Of a stretch of 64,000 bases of DNA, positions 34,888 through 44,724 are shown one piece after another. The DNA is from Nitrospira sp. (GTDB taxonomy: Bacteria > Nitrospirota > Nitrospiria > Nitrospirales > Nitrospiraceae): NCBI GenBank assembly GCA_013140455.1, contig JABFSU010000037.1, forward strand, positions 62,001 to 126,000. The letters are read 5' to 3'. Every line of letters begins with the position of its first letter. The stretch's first letter is position 1. The translations under genes were made by a program, and so were the position numbers. The notes beneath the pieces are model-generated. The model had not been told where the DNA came from. It saw only the letters and a program-made list of their open reading frames with translations, and searched no databases.

Positions 34888-35773
34888 GGCTCCAAGATTC
34901 TCGATCGTGATTCCGACCTATAATCGGCCGGAGCAGCTAGCCGTCTGCCTGCAGGCCTGCGCTCGCCTCGACTATCCGCGTGACCGCTTTGAAGTGATTG
35001 TGGTGGATGACGGAGGGGCCACGCCATTGGCCGAGGTTGTCGCGCGTTTCCACGGAGCGCTCACGCTCACGCTGTTACAGCAGGAGAACGCGGGCCCGGC
35101 GGCGGCCCGCAATAGAGGAGCCTCTGAGGCCGCAGGCGAATTCCTCGCCTTCACGGACGACGACTGTGCGCCGGCTTCGGACTGGCTCAAAGCCTTGGGA
35201 AGGGAATGCGTTGCATTCCCTGATTGTGCCGTTGGAGGGCGAACGGTCAACGCGCTCACGCACAATCCTTACTCCGCGGCGAGCCAACTGCTGATCTCCT
35301 ATCTGTTTTCTTTCTACAACGCGAGTCCGTACAACGCGCGATTTTTTCCGTCGAGCAATCTGGCGTTCCCGGCCAAACAGTTTCATGCCGTCGGAGGATT
35401 TGATGTGACGTATCCGCGGGCTGCCGCTGAAGATCGCGAACTGTGCGACCGCTGGCTGCACCTCGGGCATCGAATGATCTCTGCCCCAGAGGCTGTGGTG
35501 TACCATGCCCATGCCCTGACGTTTCGAACCTTTCTGCGGCAGCATTTTTACTATGGACAGGGCGCGTTCTGCTTTCATCGGGTCCGTGCCAGACGGCTCC
35601 AGGATCGAGTCAAGGTTGAGCCGCTCACGTTTTATGTCAACATGCTTCGCTACCCGTTTGTCAGCGCGCAGGGGGGACAAGCTCCCCTCTTGATGCTGCT
35701 GCTCGTGGTGACGCAAGTGGCCAACGCGGCAGGATTTTTCTGGCAGCGTGTAAAGGGTGCCGCAAGAAAGTGA
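34874..35773 (+). CDS. Glycosyltransferase family 2, paired copy 1
   Basis: A 299-aa GT-A enzyme with FSIVIPTYNRPEQLAVCL, the nucleotide-binding VVDDGG, the DXD in AFTDDDCAPASDW and the AAEDRELCDRWLHLGHRM block. The C-terminus is hydrophobic. It is strikingly similar along its whole length to the product of 53104-54024, including the DNA around its first 50 codons, so the pair is a fairly recent duplication. The start lies inside the end of the previous gene. Confidence 0.87.
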   Translation: MKLTEAPRFSIVIPTYNRPEQLAVCLQACARLDYPRDRFEVIVVDDGGATPLAEVVARFHGALTLTLLQQENAGPAAARNRGASEAAGEFLAFTDDDCAPASDWLKALGRECVAFPDCAVGGRTVNALTHNPYSAASQLLISYLFSFYNASPYNARFFPSSNLAFPAKQFHAVGGFDVTYPRAAAEDRELCDRWLHLGHRMISAPEAVVYHAHALTFRTFLRQHFYYGQGAFCFHRVRARRLQDRVKVEPLTFYVNMLRYPFVSAQGGQAPLLMLLLVVTQVANAAGFFWQRVKGAARK

Positions 35774-35797
35774 GCCCACCAAGGAGAGGAGTTCAGC

Positions 35798-36775
35798 ATG
35801 GCAGTTCAACAAGTTCCTGGGATGTCGGTCATAGTGATCTCCCCTGACTCTTACGGCACGGTCAGGAAGACGATACGTCGGCTTCGGGCCCAGGGCGTCT
35901 GTCACGAATTGGAAATTGTGTTGGTTGTGCCTTCGGCGCAAGCCGCAAACATCGATCATACAGAGCTCGACAGCTTCTGCGGGATCCACATCGTCGAAAT
36001 CGGCGATATGACGTCGACTGCCCGGGCTCGAGCGGCCGGCGTCCGGCGCGCCACCGCCCCGGTGGTCGCCTTTGTGGAAGATCACTCATTTCCCGCCAAG
36101 GGATGGGCCGAAGCCCTCATCCTGGCGCATCGGAAACCCTGGGCTGCAGTCGGTCCTATGATGGCCAATGCCAACCCCAACAGCCTGGTCAGTTGGACCA
36201 ATCTGATTATCGAGTATGCCGAATGGATGGAACCGGTTTCCGCAGGGGTGAGGGAGCACTTGCCCGGGCATAACGGAACGTATAAACGGGATTTGCTCCT
36301 GGAGTATGGCGATCGTCTGGAAGCGATGTTGGAGGCCGAGAGTATCCTCCAATGGGATCTACAGGCGAAAGGGCACCAATTGTATCTCGAACCGGCTGCG
36401 AAGACCTATCACCAGAATTTTTCGGCCCCTTTTTCCTGGATTCCATTACGTGTAGACGGCGGCCGGCTGTTTGCGGCTTCCCGCGCGAGAACATGGTCCC
36501 CATTCCGACGTGTGCTGTATGCCTTCAGCGCGCCCCTCATTCCGTTCGTGCGGTTTCGGCGCATCGTCGGGGAACTGCGCCGACCTGGGCGGGCGAGGCA
36601 TCTGCTCCCCCGAGTGTTGCCCTTGCTGTTTGCGGGGCTGGTCGCGGACGGCACCGGCGAGATGATCGGATATGCCTGTGGGGGCGGCAATGCCATGAAA
36701 AGGTTGTCCGACATGGAGTTCCATCGTGAGCGATACCTGACAAAGCACGACCGGTCGGCTGAGGTGGACGCATGA
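35798..36775 (+). CDS. GT2-like glycosyltransferase with EDH motif, copy C
   Basis: A 325-aa protein beginning MSVIVISPDSYGTVRKTI. It has FVEDHSFPAKGW (Glu94, Asp95, His96) in place of DXD. Shared blocks are KPWAAVGPMMANANP, GTYKRDLLLEYGDRLEAMLEAES and GHQLYLEPAAKTYHQN. The C-terminal half has LLPRVLPLLFAGLVADGTGEMIGYACGGG. Ribosome site GAGAGGAG is strong. It is most like copy D, the C-terminal half of the 40549-42777 product. Confidence 0.78.
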   Translation: MAVQQVPGMSVIVISPDSYGTVRKTIRRLRAQGVCHELEIVLVVPSAQAANIDHTELDSFCGIHIVEIGDMTSTARARAAGVRRATAPVVAFVEDHSFPAKGWAEALILAHRKPWAAVGPMMANANPNSLVSWTNLIIEYAEWMEPVSAGVREHLPGHNGTYKRDLLLEYGDRLEAMLEAESILQWDLQAKGHQLYLEPAAKTYHQNFSAPFSWIPLRVDGGRLFAASRARTWSPFRRVLYAFSAPLIPFVRFRRIVGELRRPGRARHLLPRVLPLLFAGLVADGTGEMIGYACGGGNAMKRLSDMEFHRERYLTKHDRSAEVDA

Positions 36776-36833
36776 TCGTGATCGCACATAGGCCTTTTGT
36801 CTGTAACCGGCCTTTACTGGAAGGACTGTCTTC

Positions 36834-38051
36834 ATGCATTTTTGCATGGTGACCACATTCTATCCTCCCTATCATTTTGGCGGGGATGCCACGTTTGTGC
36901 AGGCACTGGCTCGCGCATTGGTCTCTGAAGGACATCATGTTGAAGTCGTGCACTGCGAAGATGCCTACCGCCTGCGAGGCAGAGAGCAGCCGGCTGTGCG
37001 GGCCGAGCAGGACGGGGTGGTGGTGCATCGCCTGCGCAACCCCTTCGGCATACTGTCCCCGCTGATCACCCAGCAAACAGGCCGGCCGGGAGTAAAGGCA
37101 GCACAGCTGCGAGCGGTGCTCGACCGTGATTTCGACGTCGTGAATTTCCACAACATCTCGTTGATCGGGGGGCCCGGAATCTTACGGATGAGCCGCGCAC
37201 CGGTGACGCTGTATACCCTGCACGAACACTGGCTGCTTTGTCCGACCCATATCTTTTGGAAGAATCACGCGCAAGCCTGCGATCGCCCGGAGTGTTTTGC
37301 TTGTTGCATTCGGTCAGGGGTTCCTCCTCAAATGTGGCGGTATACGAACTTGGTTCAGCGCAGCGTGGCCCATGTTGACGTACTCTTAGCTCCAAGTGAA
37401 TTCACGGCACAGCAGCACCGCGCCGCGGGGCTGACCACACCCATCGAAGTCTTACCGACGTTCTCTAGCCTGGAGCCGGGATCTTTTGGGCGATCTGCGG
37501 ATGGAGGAAGGCCTCGCTTTCTGTTTGTCGGCAGAGTCACAGCCTCGAAGGGGATTGGTATTCTTCTAGAGGAGTTCTCTCGATTGCCGGAATTCGATCT
37601 GCATGTCATTGGAGATGGAGACCTGCGGCAACCACTTGAAGAACAGTACTCCGGGCACCGCCATATTCGTTTCCTGGGCTCGGTTCCTCAGTATCAACTG
37701 GTCAGCGCATATCAAAGTGCAACGGCTCTGATTCTCCCGTCGCTCGCGCCGGAAGTCTTTCCGCTGACCGTGCTCGAAGCGCTGGCCTGCGGTACGCCGG
37801 CTGTGGTGCATGACGCCGGTGGAAATCGGGAAGCGGTCGAAAAAACCGGTGGGGGATTCGTATATCGATCTAGAAAAGAACTTCGGCAGATTCTCTCCGT
37901 GCTTGCGCAGGACGCTAGATTACGCGAGGCCCTCTCGCAGCGGGCGCAATCTGGGTACGAGCAATTCTATACGCGAGCGCAATACCTGACTCGCTATCTT
38001 CGTGTGATCGGTACCATTGGAAAAATGAAGGGTGTGACGATCGGGGCCTGA
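36834..38051 (+). CDS. Glycosyltransferase family 4
   Basis: A 405-aa GT-B enzyme. The N-terminal block FYPPYHFGGDATFVQALARAL binds the acceptor side, and FLFVGRVTASKGIGILLEEF opens the second Rossmann half. The donor-site loop is LAPEVFPLTVLEALACGTPAV with the two glutamates. A cysteine-rich stretch CPTHIFWKNHAQACDRPECFACC (shortened: four Cys within 20 residues) looks like a zinc-binding insert also seen in some GT4 proteins. It precedes the P450 gene by 16 bases. Confidence 0.87.
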   Translation: MHFCMVTTFYPPYHFGGDATFVQALARALVSEGHHVEVVHCEDAYRLRGREQPAVRAEQDGVVVHRLRNPFGILSPLITQQTGRPGVKAAQLRAVLDRDFDVVNFHNISLIGGPGILRMSRAPVTLYTLHEHWLLCPTHIFWKNHAQACDRPECFACCIRSGVPPQMWRYTNLVQRSVAHVDVLLAPSEFTAQQHRAAGLTTPIEVLPTFSSLEPGSFGRSADGGRPRFLFVGRVTASKGIGILLEEFSRLPEFDLHVIGDGDLRQPLEEQYSGHRHIRFLGSVPQYQLVSAYQSATALILPSLAPEVFPLTVLEALACGTPAVVHDAGGNREAVEKTGGGFVYRSRKELRQILSVLAQDARLREALSQRAQSGYEQFYTRAQYLTRYLRVIGTIGKMKGVTIGA

Positions 38052-38067
38052 AGGGGGCGTTATCCGT

Positions 38068-39423
38068 ATGCGCGACAGTAGCAAGACGAGGTCTATCGCT
38101 CGAGGACCGGCGGGATATCCGCTGGTGGGAAATCTGCCAGAGTTTTTGTACGACAAGCTTGGCTTTCTCTCGCGCTGTGCAGCCACGTATGGGGATGTGA
38201 TCAAGTTGAGGATCGGAGAGCCGACCTTCCTCCTGAATAATCCGGACGACATCAAACATGTGTTGGTGCTCAATCCTGACAACTACGGCAAATCACCTCG
38301 CATGACCAGCGCGAGGGGGAAGAAGTTGTCGGGGGCGGGCCTGCTCACCAGCGTAGGACCGGAGCATCTGAGGCAGCGGAGGATGATGCAGCCGGTGTTT
38401 TATCGGAAGACGGTGGAATCCTTCTCTCGCATCATTACCGAAGGGGTAGGGGAGATGCTGGCCCGGTGGGTCGAGGGGATGGAACTGGACCTCGGATGCG
38501 AGATGATGGGGCTGGTCCAACGGAACATCGTCAAGACCTTGTTGGGGGCGGATGCTGACAATGACATGCCGGCGTTGCTCGATGCCATCACGATCCGGCG
38601 GCTATACATGGAACATGTGTTTTTTTCTCCCTTCCCTGAATGGATGCCCAGCCGGATTGGTTGGCGGTACCGGCAAGCCATGCACTGTATTGAGACCATC
38701 GTGACTCGAGCGATTCAGACACGACGTGCGCGTTCCACGGACACGAGGGACCTGCTCTCTCTGCTGCTTTGCGCGAAATATGACGATGGGACAGCCATGA
38801 CGGACCAACAGGTTCGCGATGAAGTCGTGACGCTCTTGGTTACAGGCTATGAAACGATCGGGGAGGCGTTGACCTGGACCTCCTACCTCTTATCCCAACA
38901 TCCGGCGATCGCCGCCAAATTCTTTGCGGAGGTAGACGAAGTCATCGGTGCCCGCCCTCCCGGCGTGGAGGACCTACCAAAGCTACCGTATCTGGGGATG
39001 GTGCTTGCCGAATCAATGCGGTTGTATCCGCCCACATGGATTTTTATCCGGATCGCACAGGCGGAGGACACGCTGCCGAGCGGTGCGACAATCCCTGCGG
39101 GATCAAAAATCTATCTGTGCCAATATGTGATGCAACGCCATCCTCGGTATTTCCCGGATCCTGAGAGATTCGACCCTGAACGATTTACAGAAACCGCAAA
39201 AAAAGAACGCCCGCAGTTTGCCTATTTCCCGTTCGGCGGCGGAGCACGCGTCTGTATCGGGGAGCATTTTGCCAAGATGGAAGCCACGTTAGTGCTGGCC
39301 TCGATCGCGCAGCGATTCAGATTGTCATTGGTGCCCGGGCAGACCATCGTGCCTGAGCCCAAGATGACCTTGCGACCGAGAGGAGGAGTTAGGGTGCAAG
39401 TATTCCGGCGAAGGCAGGGGTAG
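38068..39423 (+). CDS. Cytochrome P450
   Basis: A 451-aa full-length P450. The heme-ligand loop is [10 protein letters not shown] (389-398, Cys396), the K-helix is ESMR (315-318) and the PERF motif region is FDPERF. The I-helix reads GYETI (260-264): the usual second Thr of the oxygen-activation site is Ile. There is no membrane anchor, so it is cytosolic and needs separate redox partners, none of which are encoded nearby. It sits inside the glycan locus between GT4 and GT2 genes, ten bases from the latter, so it is likely co-transcribed. Substrate unknown; a lipid or the glycan's aglycone is possible. Confidence 0.92.
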   Translation: MRDSSKTRSIARGPAGYPLVGNLPEFLYDKLGFLSRCAATYGDVIKLRIGEPTFLLNNPDDIKHVLVLNPDNYGKSPRMTSARGKKLSGAGLLTSVGPEHLRQRRMMQPVFYRKTVESFSRIITEGVGEMLARWVEGMELDLGCEMMGLVQRNIVKTLLGADADNDMPALLDAITIRRLYMEHVFFSPFPEWMPSRIGWRYRQAMHCIETIVTRAIQTRRARSTDTRDLLSLLLCAKYDDGTAMTDQQVRDEVVTLLVTGYETIGEALTWTSYLLSQHPAIAAKFFAEVDEVIGARPPGVEDLPKLPYLGMVLAESMRLYPPTWIFIRIAQAEDTLPSGATIPAGSKIYLCQYVMQRHPRYFPDPERFDPERFTETAKKERPQFAYFPFGGGARVCIGEHFAKMEATLVLASIAQRFRLSLVPGQTIVPEPKMTLRPRGGVRVQVFRRRQG

Positions 39424-39432
39424 GAGACATCC

Positions 39433-40377
39433 GTGGTAACCAGTCAACCAATCGTGTCGGTCGTCATCCCGACTCTGAACAGGCCACGCTTGGTTGTGCG
39501 AGCGGTACGGAGTGCGTTGGCTCAGACCCTGGATGCGATCGAAGTCATCATCGTCGTAGACGGTCCCGATGAGGCAACCGTACAGGCTCTTCGCCAAATC
39601 GATGACGACAGGGTGAGAACCAAACCGTTACCTCTCCATGTGGGACTCGGAGAGGCTCGCAATGCTGGAGTCGGGGAAGCTCGGAGCCAATGGGTGGCTT
39701 TCCTGGATGATGACGATGAATGGTTCCCTCGGAAACTTGAGGTCCAACTCCAGACGGCGCAGCAGTCGGTTTATCGGCATCCAATTGTGTCGTGCCGTCT
39801 GATTGTACGCAGTGAAATAGGCGATGTTGTTTGGCCAATGAGGGGTCCAAGACCAGACGAATCCATGAGTGAATATCTCTTCTGCCGAACGAAGGTCTTC
39901 TCCGGAGAGGGAATGATAGGGGCCAATACGATCTTCGCGACGAAAGAACTCTTGCTGACGGTACCCTTTAGAGGTGAGTTGCAGAGACATGAGGATCTGG
40001 ATTGGCTTCTGCGGGCCAGCACACTAGGTGGTGTGGGTGTCCAATTTGTGCCCATGCATGAACCGTTAGTCATTTGGCATAGGGAGGAGACACACAACTC
40101 AATAAGCCGGAGAACGGATTGGCGATATTCCCTTGCATGGATCAATAACATCAAGCACCTGATCACACCGAGGGCCTACGCCTCCTTCCTCCTGACCTGG
40201 CTCAGTGCAAATGCAGTTCGAGAAGGAGATTGGAAGGCTTTTTTGCCGCTCTTACGAGATGCCTTCCAATACGGCAGACCGAGCTCCCTCGATGTGGGGT
40301 TGTATTTTGGGATTTGGCTGATACCTCAAAGGATTCGGAGCAGGATTCGAATTGGCTTTCAGAGATGTGATCGGTAG
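39433..40377 (+). CDS. Glycosyltransferase family 2
   Basis: A 314-aa GT-A enzyme. It opens VSVVIPTLNRPRLVVRAV, has the DXD-type block AFLDDDDEWFP and the RHEDLDWLLRA block with the catalytic acid pair. There are no clear C-terminal membrane helices beyond YFGIWLIP. A GTG start follows GGAG. Its DNA is noticeably less GC-rich than its neighbours, which may point to a separate origin. It begins ten bases after the P450 stop. Confidence 0.84.
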   Translation: MVTSQPIVSVVIPTLNRPRLVVRAVRSALAQTLDAIEVIIVVDGPDEATVQALRQIDDDRVRTKPLPLHVGLGEARNAGVGEARSQWVAFLDDDDEWFPRKLEVQLQTAQQSVYRHPIVSCRLIVRSEIGDVVWPMRGPRPDESMSEYLFCRTKVFSGEGMIGANTIFATKELLLTVPFRGELQRHEDLDWLLRASTLGGVGVQFVPMHEPLVIWHREETHNSISRRTDWRYSLAWINNIKHLITPRAYASFLLTWLSANAVREGDWKAFLPLLRDAFQYGRPSSLDVGLYFGIWLIPQRIRSRIRIGFQRCDR

Positions 40378-40548
40378 AACTGTTTGTTAGGGATTCCGTA
40401 GTCGGAGTAGCGACCAGGACGATGAGCTCCAGGCAGACGGGTGAGCACTGGAACGTTGCTCGGTATCTTGTGATCTCTCTTGATCGAGGAAGACAATGAA
40501 GCGAGGAAGGATTCTGGTCAGGACATCTTTCCCGCATTGTACAGGAAC

Positions 40549-42777
40549 ATGAAAAGCTTAAAGATTGTTTTTGTGATTGACAGTTTAGGCACGGGAGGTG
40601 CCGAAAGGTATCTTGCCGAGCAATTGCCGCAACTCGGCCGTTTCAATATCACCCCTATCGTGGTGAGCCTGCGACAACGTGAGGAGGGGGTGCAGGCAGA
40701 CCTTCAACGCCGTGGATTCGATGTGCGAATCCTCCGTGCGTCGGGACTTATCGGGCGCGTGGCGGCGTTGCGTGCGATCATTCAGGCCGAACAACCGGAT
40801 GTGGTTCAGACTGTGCTGTTTCATTCCGATCTCGTCGGACGTCTGGCTGCGGTCGGACTTCCCGCGAAGGTCGTCAGCCGGCTCGTCAATACCGATTACG
40901 ATGAGGCGCGACTCAGCGATCCGAACATCAAACCCCTCAGGTTTTGGTTGGCACGGATGATCGACGGGTGGACAGCCCGCCATCTAACCCATCAGGTCTA
41001 TGCCAACTCCAACGCCGTCAAGACTGCGGCCATGAGAGATCTGAATATTCCTTTCGACAAGATCACTGTGATCGAAGAGAGCCGGAATGCAGCCAGGCTG
41101 GGCCATCCCAGTCCTCAGAGGAGAAAGCTGGCTCGCAGCCGGCTCGGGCTTGGGGAGCATCACGAGGTGCTCGTCAATATCGGCCGACAGGACTATCAGA
41201 AGGGTCAGCGATATTTGCTTGAAGCGATGGCCAGGCTCGTTTCGGTCCGTCCTCAGCTTGTCCTGCTCATTGCCGGCCGGTCCGGGGATGTCTCGGAAGA
41301 GCTTGCCCATTTGCGTAATCGCCTGGGCTTGGAAGAGCAGGTTCAATTTCTTGGTCATCGGGAAGATGTTCCTGACATCCTGGCTGCTGCGGACCTGTTT
41401 GTCTTTCCGTCTCTTTACGAAGGGCTTCCCGGTGCAGTGCTTGAAGCAATGGCGCTGGGTTTACCCGTCGTGAGTTCGGATATTGAGCCTGTTCGGGAGA
41501 CAGTGGAAGTCGGTCGGAGTGCCGTTCTGGTGACGCCGGCTTCGTCCGAGGAGCTTGCGTTGGCTATCGAACAGTTGTTGGAAGATCCCGGGACCGCTCA
41601 GACACTCGGAAGACGGGGACGGGACATTTTTGACGCTCGGTTTACTCTTGAGCAGGGTATGGCGCGCATACGGGCGTTCTATCAAAAAGTTGTGTTGCCG
41701 AACGGGCCCACGCCGTTAGAAGTTGAACGTGCGCGAACAGAGCATTCCGGGGGCATGGCGGCGGGCGTGATTGATATTGAACTGCCGACGGCAACAAAAC
41801 CCTGCCGGCCGCTCATGTCCGTGATTCTCGCAACCCCCGATTGCTATGAGACGATTCGAAAGACAATACGGCATCTCCGCACGCAGACAGTCAAACACCA
41901 ACTGGAACTCATCATCGTGGCACCATCGGTAGATCGGCTGGCTCCCGATGAATCGGAGTTGCGAGAGTTTTGCCGGGTCCGTGTCGTGGAAGTGGGAAAA
42001 GTGATGTCGATCGGTTCGGCAAACGCCAAGGGTGTCAGGCACGCTCGCGCCCCGATCGTCGCATTGGCGGAGGATCATGCTTTCCCGGCGCCGGGATGGG
42101 CGGAAGCGTTGATTGCCGCTCATCGCCACCCTTGGGCGGCTGTCGGCGCCGTAATCCGCCACCCGAATGATCCTAAGAACGTCATCGCGTGGGCTGATGT
42201 CCTGATCGGTTTTGGCGAGTACCTCGCTCCCGTCGCATCAGGGGTGGTCCAGCGGTTGCCCGGTAACAACAGCAGCTATAAGCGAGACCTGCTGCTCGAG
42301 TATGGTTCCGACCTGGAAACATTGATGGAAGCCGAATCTCTTATTCACACTGATCTGGGGGAAAAAGGACATCAGCTGTATCTGGAATCCGGGGCTCAGG
42401 TCTCCCACCTAAACTTTGAACGGATGTCGTCGTTTCTGTGCATCAAGTACCTCAGCGGGCGCATCTTCGGGGCGGCCCGCGCACGGGGTTACTCTCTGCC
42501 GTATCGTCTGTTGTTCGCGTGCGGCACCCCGCTGATCCCTTTCGTTCGATACGGCCGATTAAGAAAGCGCTGGGAGGTTCTCCGCCAAACCAGAAGGTTG
42601 CCGTGGGGAGTCATGCCCATGGCTTGGTGCGGATTGCTGGTCAGCGCCACAGGGGAAATGATCGGCTGTTGTATGGGGGCAGGCCAGGCGGTCGAAAAGA
42701 GAGCGAAATTTGAGTTCCATCGTGTTCCGCATCTTGCCAAGGTCTATCAATCTAAGCGGACTACGGTGTCGGCATGA
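40549..42777 (+). CDS. GT4-GT2 fusion glycosyltransferase (GT2 part is EDH copy D)
   Basis: A 742-aa two-domain protein. Residues 1 to about 380 are a GT4 enzyme (DSLGTGGAERYL, YQKGQRYLLEAMARL, and the donor loop YEGLPGAVLEAMALGLPVV near 290-308). A 40-residue linker follows. Residues about 421-742 are a complete GT2-like domain of the EDH subfamily (MSVILATPDCYETIRKTI; LAEDHAFPAPGW with Glu508, Asp509, His510). The reading frame is continuous with no internal start context that would suggest two genes. Such a fusion would couple two successive sugar transfers. The ATG at 40549 begins the GT4 consensus; an earlier in-frame codon at 40480 has no match. Confidence 0.83.
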   Translation: MKSLKIVFVIDSLGTGGAERYLAEQLPQLGRFNITPIVVSLRQREEGVQADLQRRGFDVRILRASGLIGRVAALRAIIQAEQPDVVQTVLFHSDLVGRLAAVGLPAKVVSRLVNTDYDEARLSDPNIKPLRFWLARMIDGWTARHLTHQVYANSNAVKTAAMRDLNIPFDKITVIEESRNAARLGHPSPQRRKLARSRLGLGEHHEVLVNIGRQDYQKGQRYLLEAMARLVSVRPQLVLLIAGRSGDVSEELAHLRNRLGLEEQVQFLGHREDVPDILAAADLFVFPSLYEGLPGAVLEAMALGLPVVSSDIEPVRETVEVGRSAVLVTPASSEELALAIEQLLEDPGTAQTLGRRGRDIFDARFTLEQGMARIRAFYQKVVLPNGPTPLEVERARTEHSGGMAAGVIDIELPTATKPCRPLMSVILATPDCYETIRKTIRHLRTQTVKHQLELIIVAPSVDRLAPDESELREFCRVRVVEVGKVMSIGSANAKGVRHARAPIVALAEDHAFPAPGWAEALIAAHRHPWAAVGAVIRHPNDPKNVIAWADVLIGFGEYLAPVASGVVQRLPGNNSSYKRDLLLEYGSDLETLMEAESLIHTDLGEKGHQLYLESGAQVSHLNFERMSSFLCIKYLSGRIFGAARARGYSLPYRLLFACGTPLIPFVRYGRLRKRWEVLRQTRRLPWGVMPMAWCGLLVSATGEMIGCCMGAGQAVEKRAKFEFHRVPHLAKVYQSKRTTVSA

Positions 42778-43075
42778 AGATCCGGGCCGCGCTCGATTCA
42801 GGGAGGATGAGCTCCGGTGCGTGCCTCGCCGGAGCGAGTCAGGACCAGGTGGGCCCGATGAGGCACCGGTGTAAGGACGTGCTGCACCGGAAGATTCGAG
42901 CAGGCGTGTGGGGCACTTCCGTGCGCAGCGCACAAGGGCTGGCTGTGGTTGGTAGAGAGGCGGCCAAGTCGCACAACCTCAATGGACGTGTTTCCCGACG
43001 ATGATGACGAATAGTTTCTCAGTAAGCTCGACACCGGGCTGGATCGACCACAAGCGAATCTGAGAAAGGCGGCCT
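42778..43075. other. Non-coding gap with hairpin
   Basis: No supported gene. GCTCCGG (42811-42817) and CCGGAGC (42829-42835) form a seven-pair stem with an 11-base loop, 34 bases after the fusion-gene stop. A small open frame overlapping that stop is discussed among the rejected items. Confidence 0.4.
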
Positions 43076-44635
43076 GTGAGGTTTCGTCAATATATACAGA
43101 GGAGTGCCCCGGCTGACATCAAAGAGCCTTCTCGTTTCGAGGCTTTGATCAAGGGGCTTTGGTTTTTAACCTGCACCAACGTCCTCGTCTTGTTTTTCGT
43201 TCAGGGAGGGTACGACATTGAAGTCGGGCCTGTTCATCTGCACGCCTCTTCCCTGAGAAACTGGCTGGCTCTCTGCTTGGCTCTCTCGTTAGGCAAGGCC
43301 TGGTTGGAAGAGAGGCGCGGCGCCAGATCGGTGCAAGAAGGATTGCAGTCTCCGCTGCTGCTCTTCATTGGGGCGTTGACTGTGTATTACTCCAATGGAC
43401 ATACCTTCGAAACAGGCGATACGTTGCCTGCGCGTTTTCTTCCGGTCAGCCTTCTCATCGATCATGACTTTTATCTCGATGAGTGGGCCTCGACCATCGA
43501 GGCCTATGATGACCCGTATTTTGCGCGGTCCCTCAATGGCCATCTGATATCAACCTATCCTCCGTGGGGGGCCGTCCTTTCACTCCCGGTGTATGTTATT
43601 CCCGTTCTCAAAGTGGGGACGAGGCTTACGGCTGAGATGCTCTTCGACTTGGAAAAGCGGGCAAGTATGCTTACGGTAGCGTTGTCGGTGCTTACGGTAT
43701 TCATCGGGTTACGGCGCGTCGCGCCGCCGCGGGTGGCGTGGTGTATTGCCTTCGTCTATGCTTTTGGAACAAGCAGTTTGAGCCTTGTTAGTCAAGCCTC
43801 GTGGCAACATGGCCCGAGCCAACTCTTTCTCTCGCTCACTCTGTACTGCTTGGTAAGGAGCAGAGAAATCCCCACCTATATTGCATGGGCCGGGTTGGCG
43901 CTTGGTTGGGCGGTTATCTGTCGTCCATTGAACCTCGTCATGGCGCTTCCAATTGCACTGTATGTTCTCCACAAGCATCGAGGTCAATGTATTGAGTTCT
44001 TGCTTGCCGGTGTTCCTCCTCTGCTGTTGTTTCTGTGGTACAACAACGCGTACTTCGGTTCGCCTGTCCAGACAGGATTTGGGGCGACCGTTGTCACTCC
44101 GGCTTCCCTCGTGGGGCGTCATCTTTCCTGGTTCAATACACCATTTTTCGAAGGGCTTGCGGGCATATTGTTTTCCCCGGCGCGTGGACTGTTCATCTAC
44201 TCCCCGATTTTCCTCTGTGCGCTGGCCGGCATGGTGGTGGTATGGAGAGAGCCGGGACAGGTACTTCTAAGATATCTCAGTATGGCGCCGTTGTTGTTGA
44301 TTGTTCCGGCCGCGACGCTTGGAAGCTGGTGGGGAGGACATGGTTATGGTCCGAGGCTTTTGGCGGATAGCGCCCCGTTCCTTTGTTACTTGATGGTGCC
44401 CGCCCTGGAGCAAATTCATCAGAGACGCTGGTTGAAATATATGGTCGCAGGGTTGGTGGGAGTTTCAGTCGGGATGCATGTCATTGGGTTTGCCTATTCC
44501 GGCGATTGGGGATCGACCCTGCTTGACTTCGATACGTATCCCGAACGGGTATGGTACTGGCGGGAAAGCCCTCCGGTCTTGTTCGGCACACAACTTCTGG
44601 AGCAGGCGTGGCAAAAGGTTGCCATGCGGTTCTGA
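43076..44635 (+). CDS. GT-C-like polytopic membrane protein
   Basis: A 519-aa protein with about 10-12 hydrophobic helices. An early periplasmic loop has the acidic block FETGDTLPARFLPVSLLIDHDFYLDE, followed by STYPPWGAVLSLPVYVIP. This matches lipid-carrier-dependent GT-C glycosyltransferase-like proteins, where an acidic residue in the first loop is catalytic. It may use a polyprenyl-phosphate sugar on the periplasmic side, or be the polymerase this locus otherwise lacks. GTG start; ribosome site AAAGGCGG. It ends the first half of the glycan locus. Confidence 0.7.
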   Translation: MRFRQYIQRSAPADIKEPSRFEALIKGLWFLTCTNVLVLFFVQGGYDIEVGPVHLHASSLRNWLALCLALSLGKAWLEERRGARSVQEGLQSPLLLFIGALTVYYSNGHTFETGDTLPARFLPVSLLIDHDFYLDEWASTIEAYDDPYFARSLNGHLISTYPPWGAVLSLPVYVIPVLKVGTRLTAEMLFDLEKRASMLTVALSVLTVFIGLRRVAPPRVAWCIAFVYAFGTSSLSLVSQASWQHGPSQLFLSLTLYCLVRSREIPTYIAWAGLALGWAVICRPLNLVMALPIALYVLHKHRGQCIEFLLAGVPPLLLFLWYNNAYFGSPVQTGFGATVVTPASLVGRHLSWFNTPFFEGLAGILFSPARGLFIYSPIFLCALAGMVVVWREPGQVLLRYLSMAPLLLIVPAATLGSWWGGHGYGPRLLADSAPFLCYLMVPALEQIHQRRWLKYMVAGLVGVSVGMHVIGFAYSGDWGSTLLDFDTYPERVWYWRESPPVLFGTQLLEQAWQKVAMRF

Positions 44636-44724
44636 CGTGTTGCAGGTGCGGCTGGGGTATGTAACGAACCACCTGCTCGTCCACGACAAAGCAGGAAGGA
44701 GACGAAGTCGAAGACCAATAGTAT

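Noticed and set aside
42774-43004. 76-residue frame starting inside the fusion-gene stop (ATGA overlap)
   Set aside because: Low-complexity basic product with no family resemblance, covering the hairpin at 42811-42835; coupling overlap alone is not enough.
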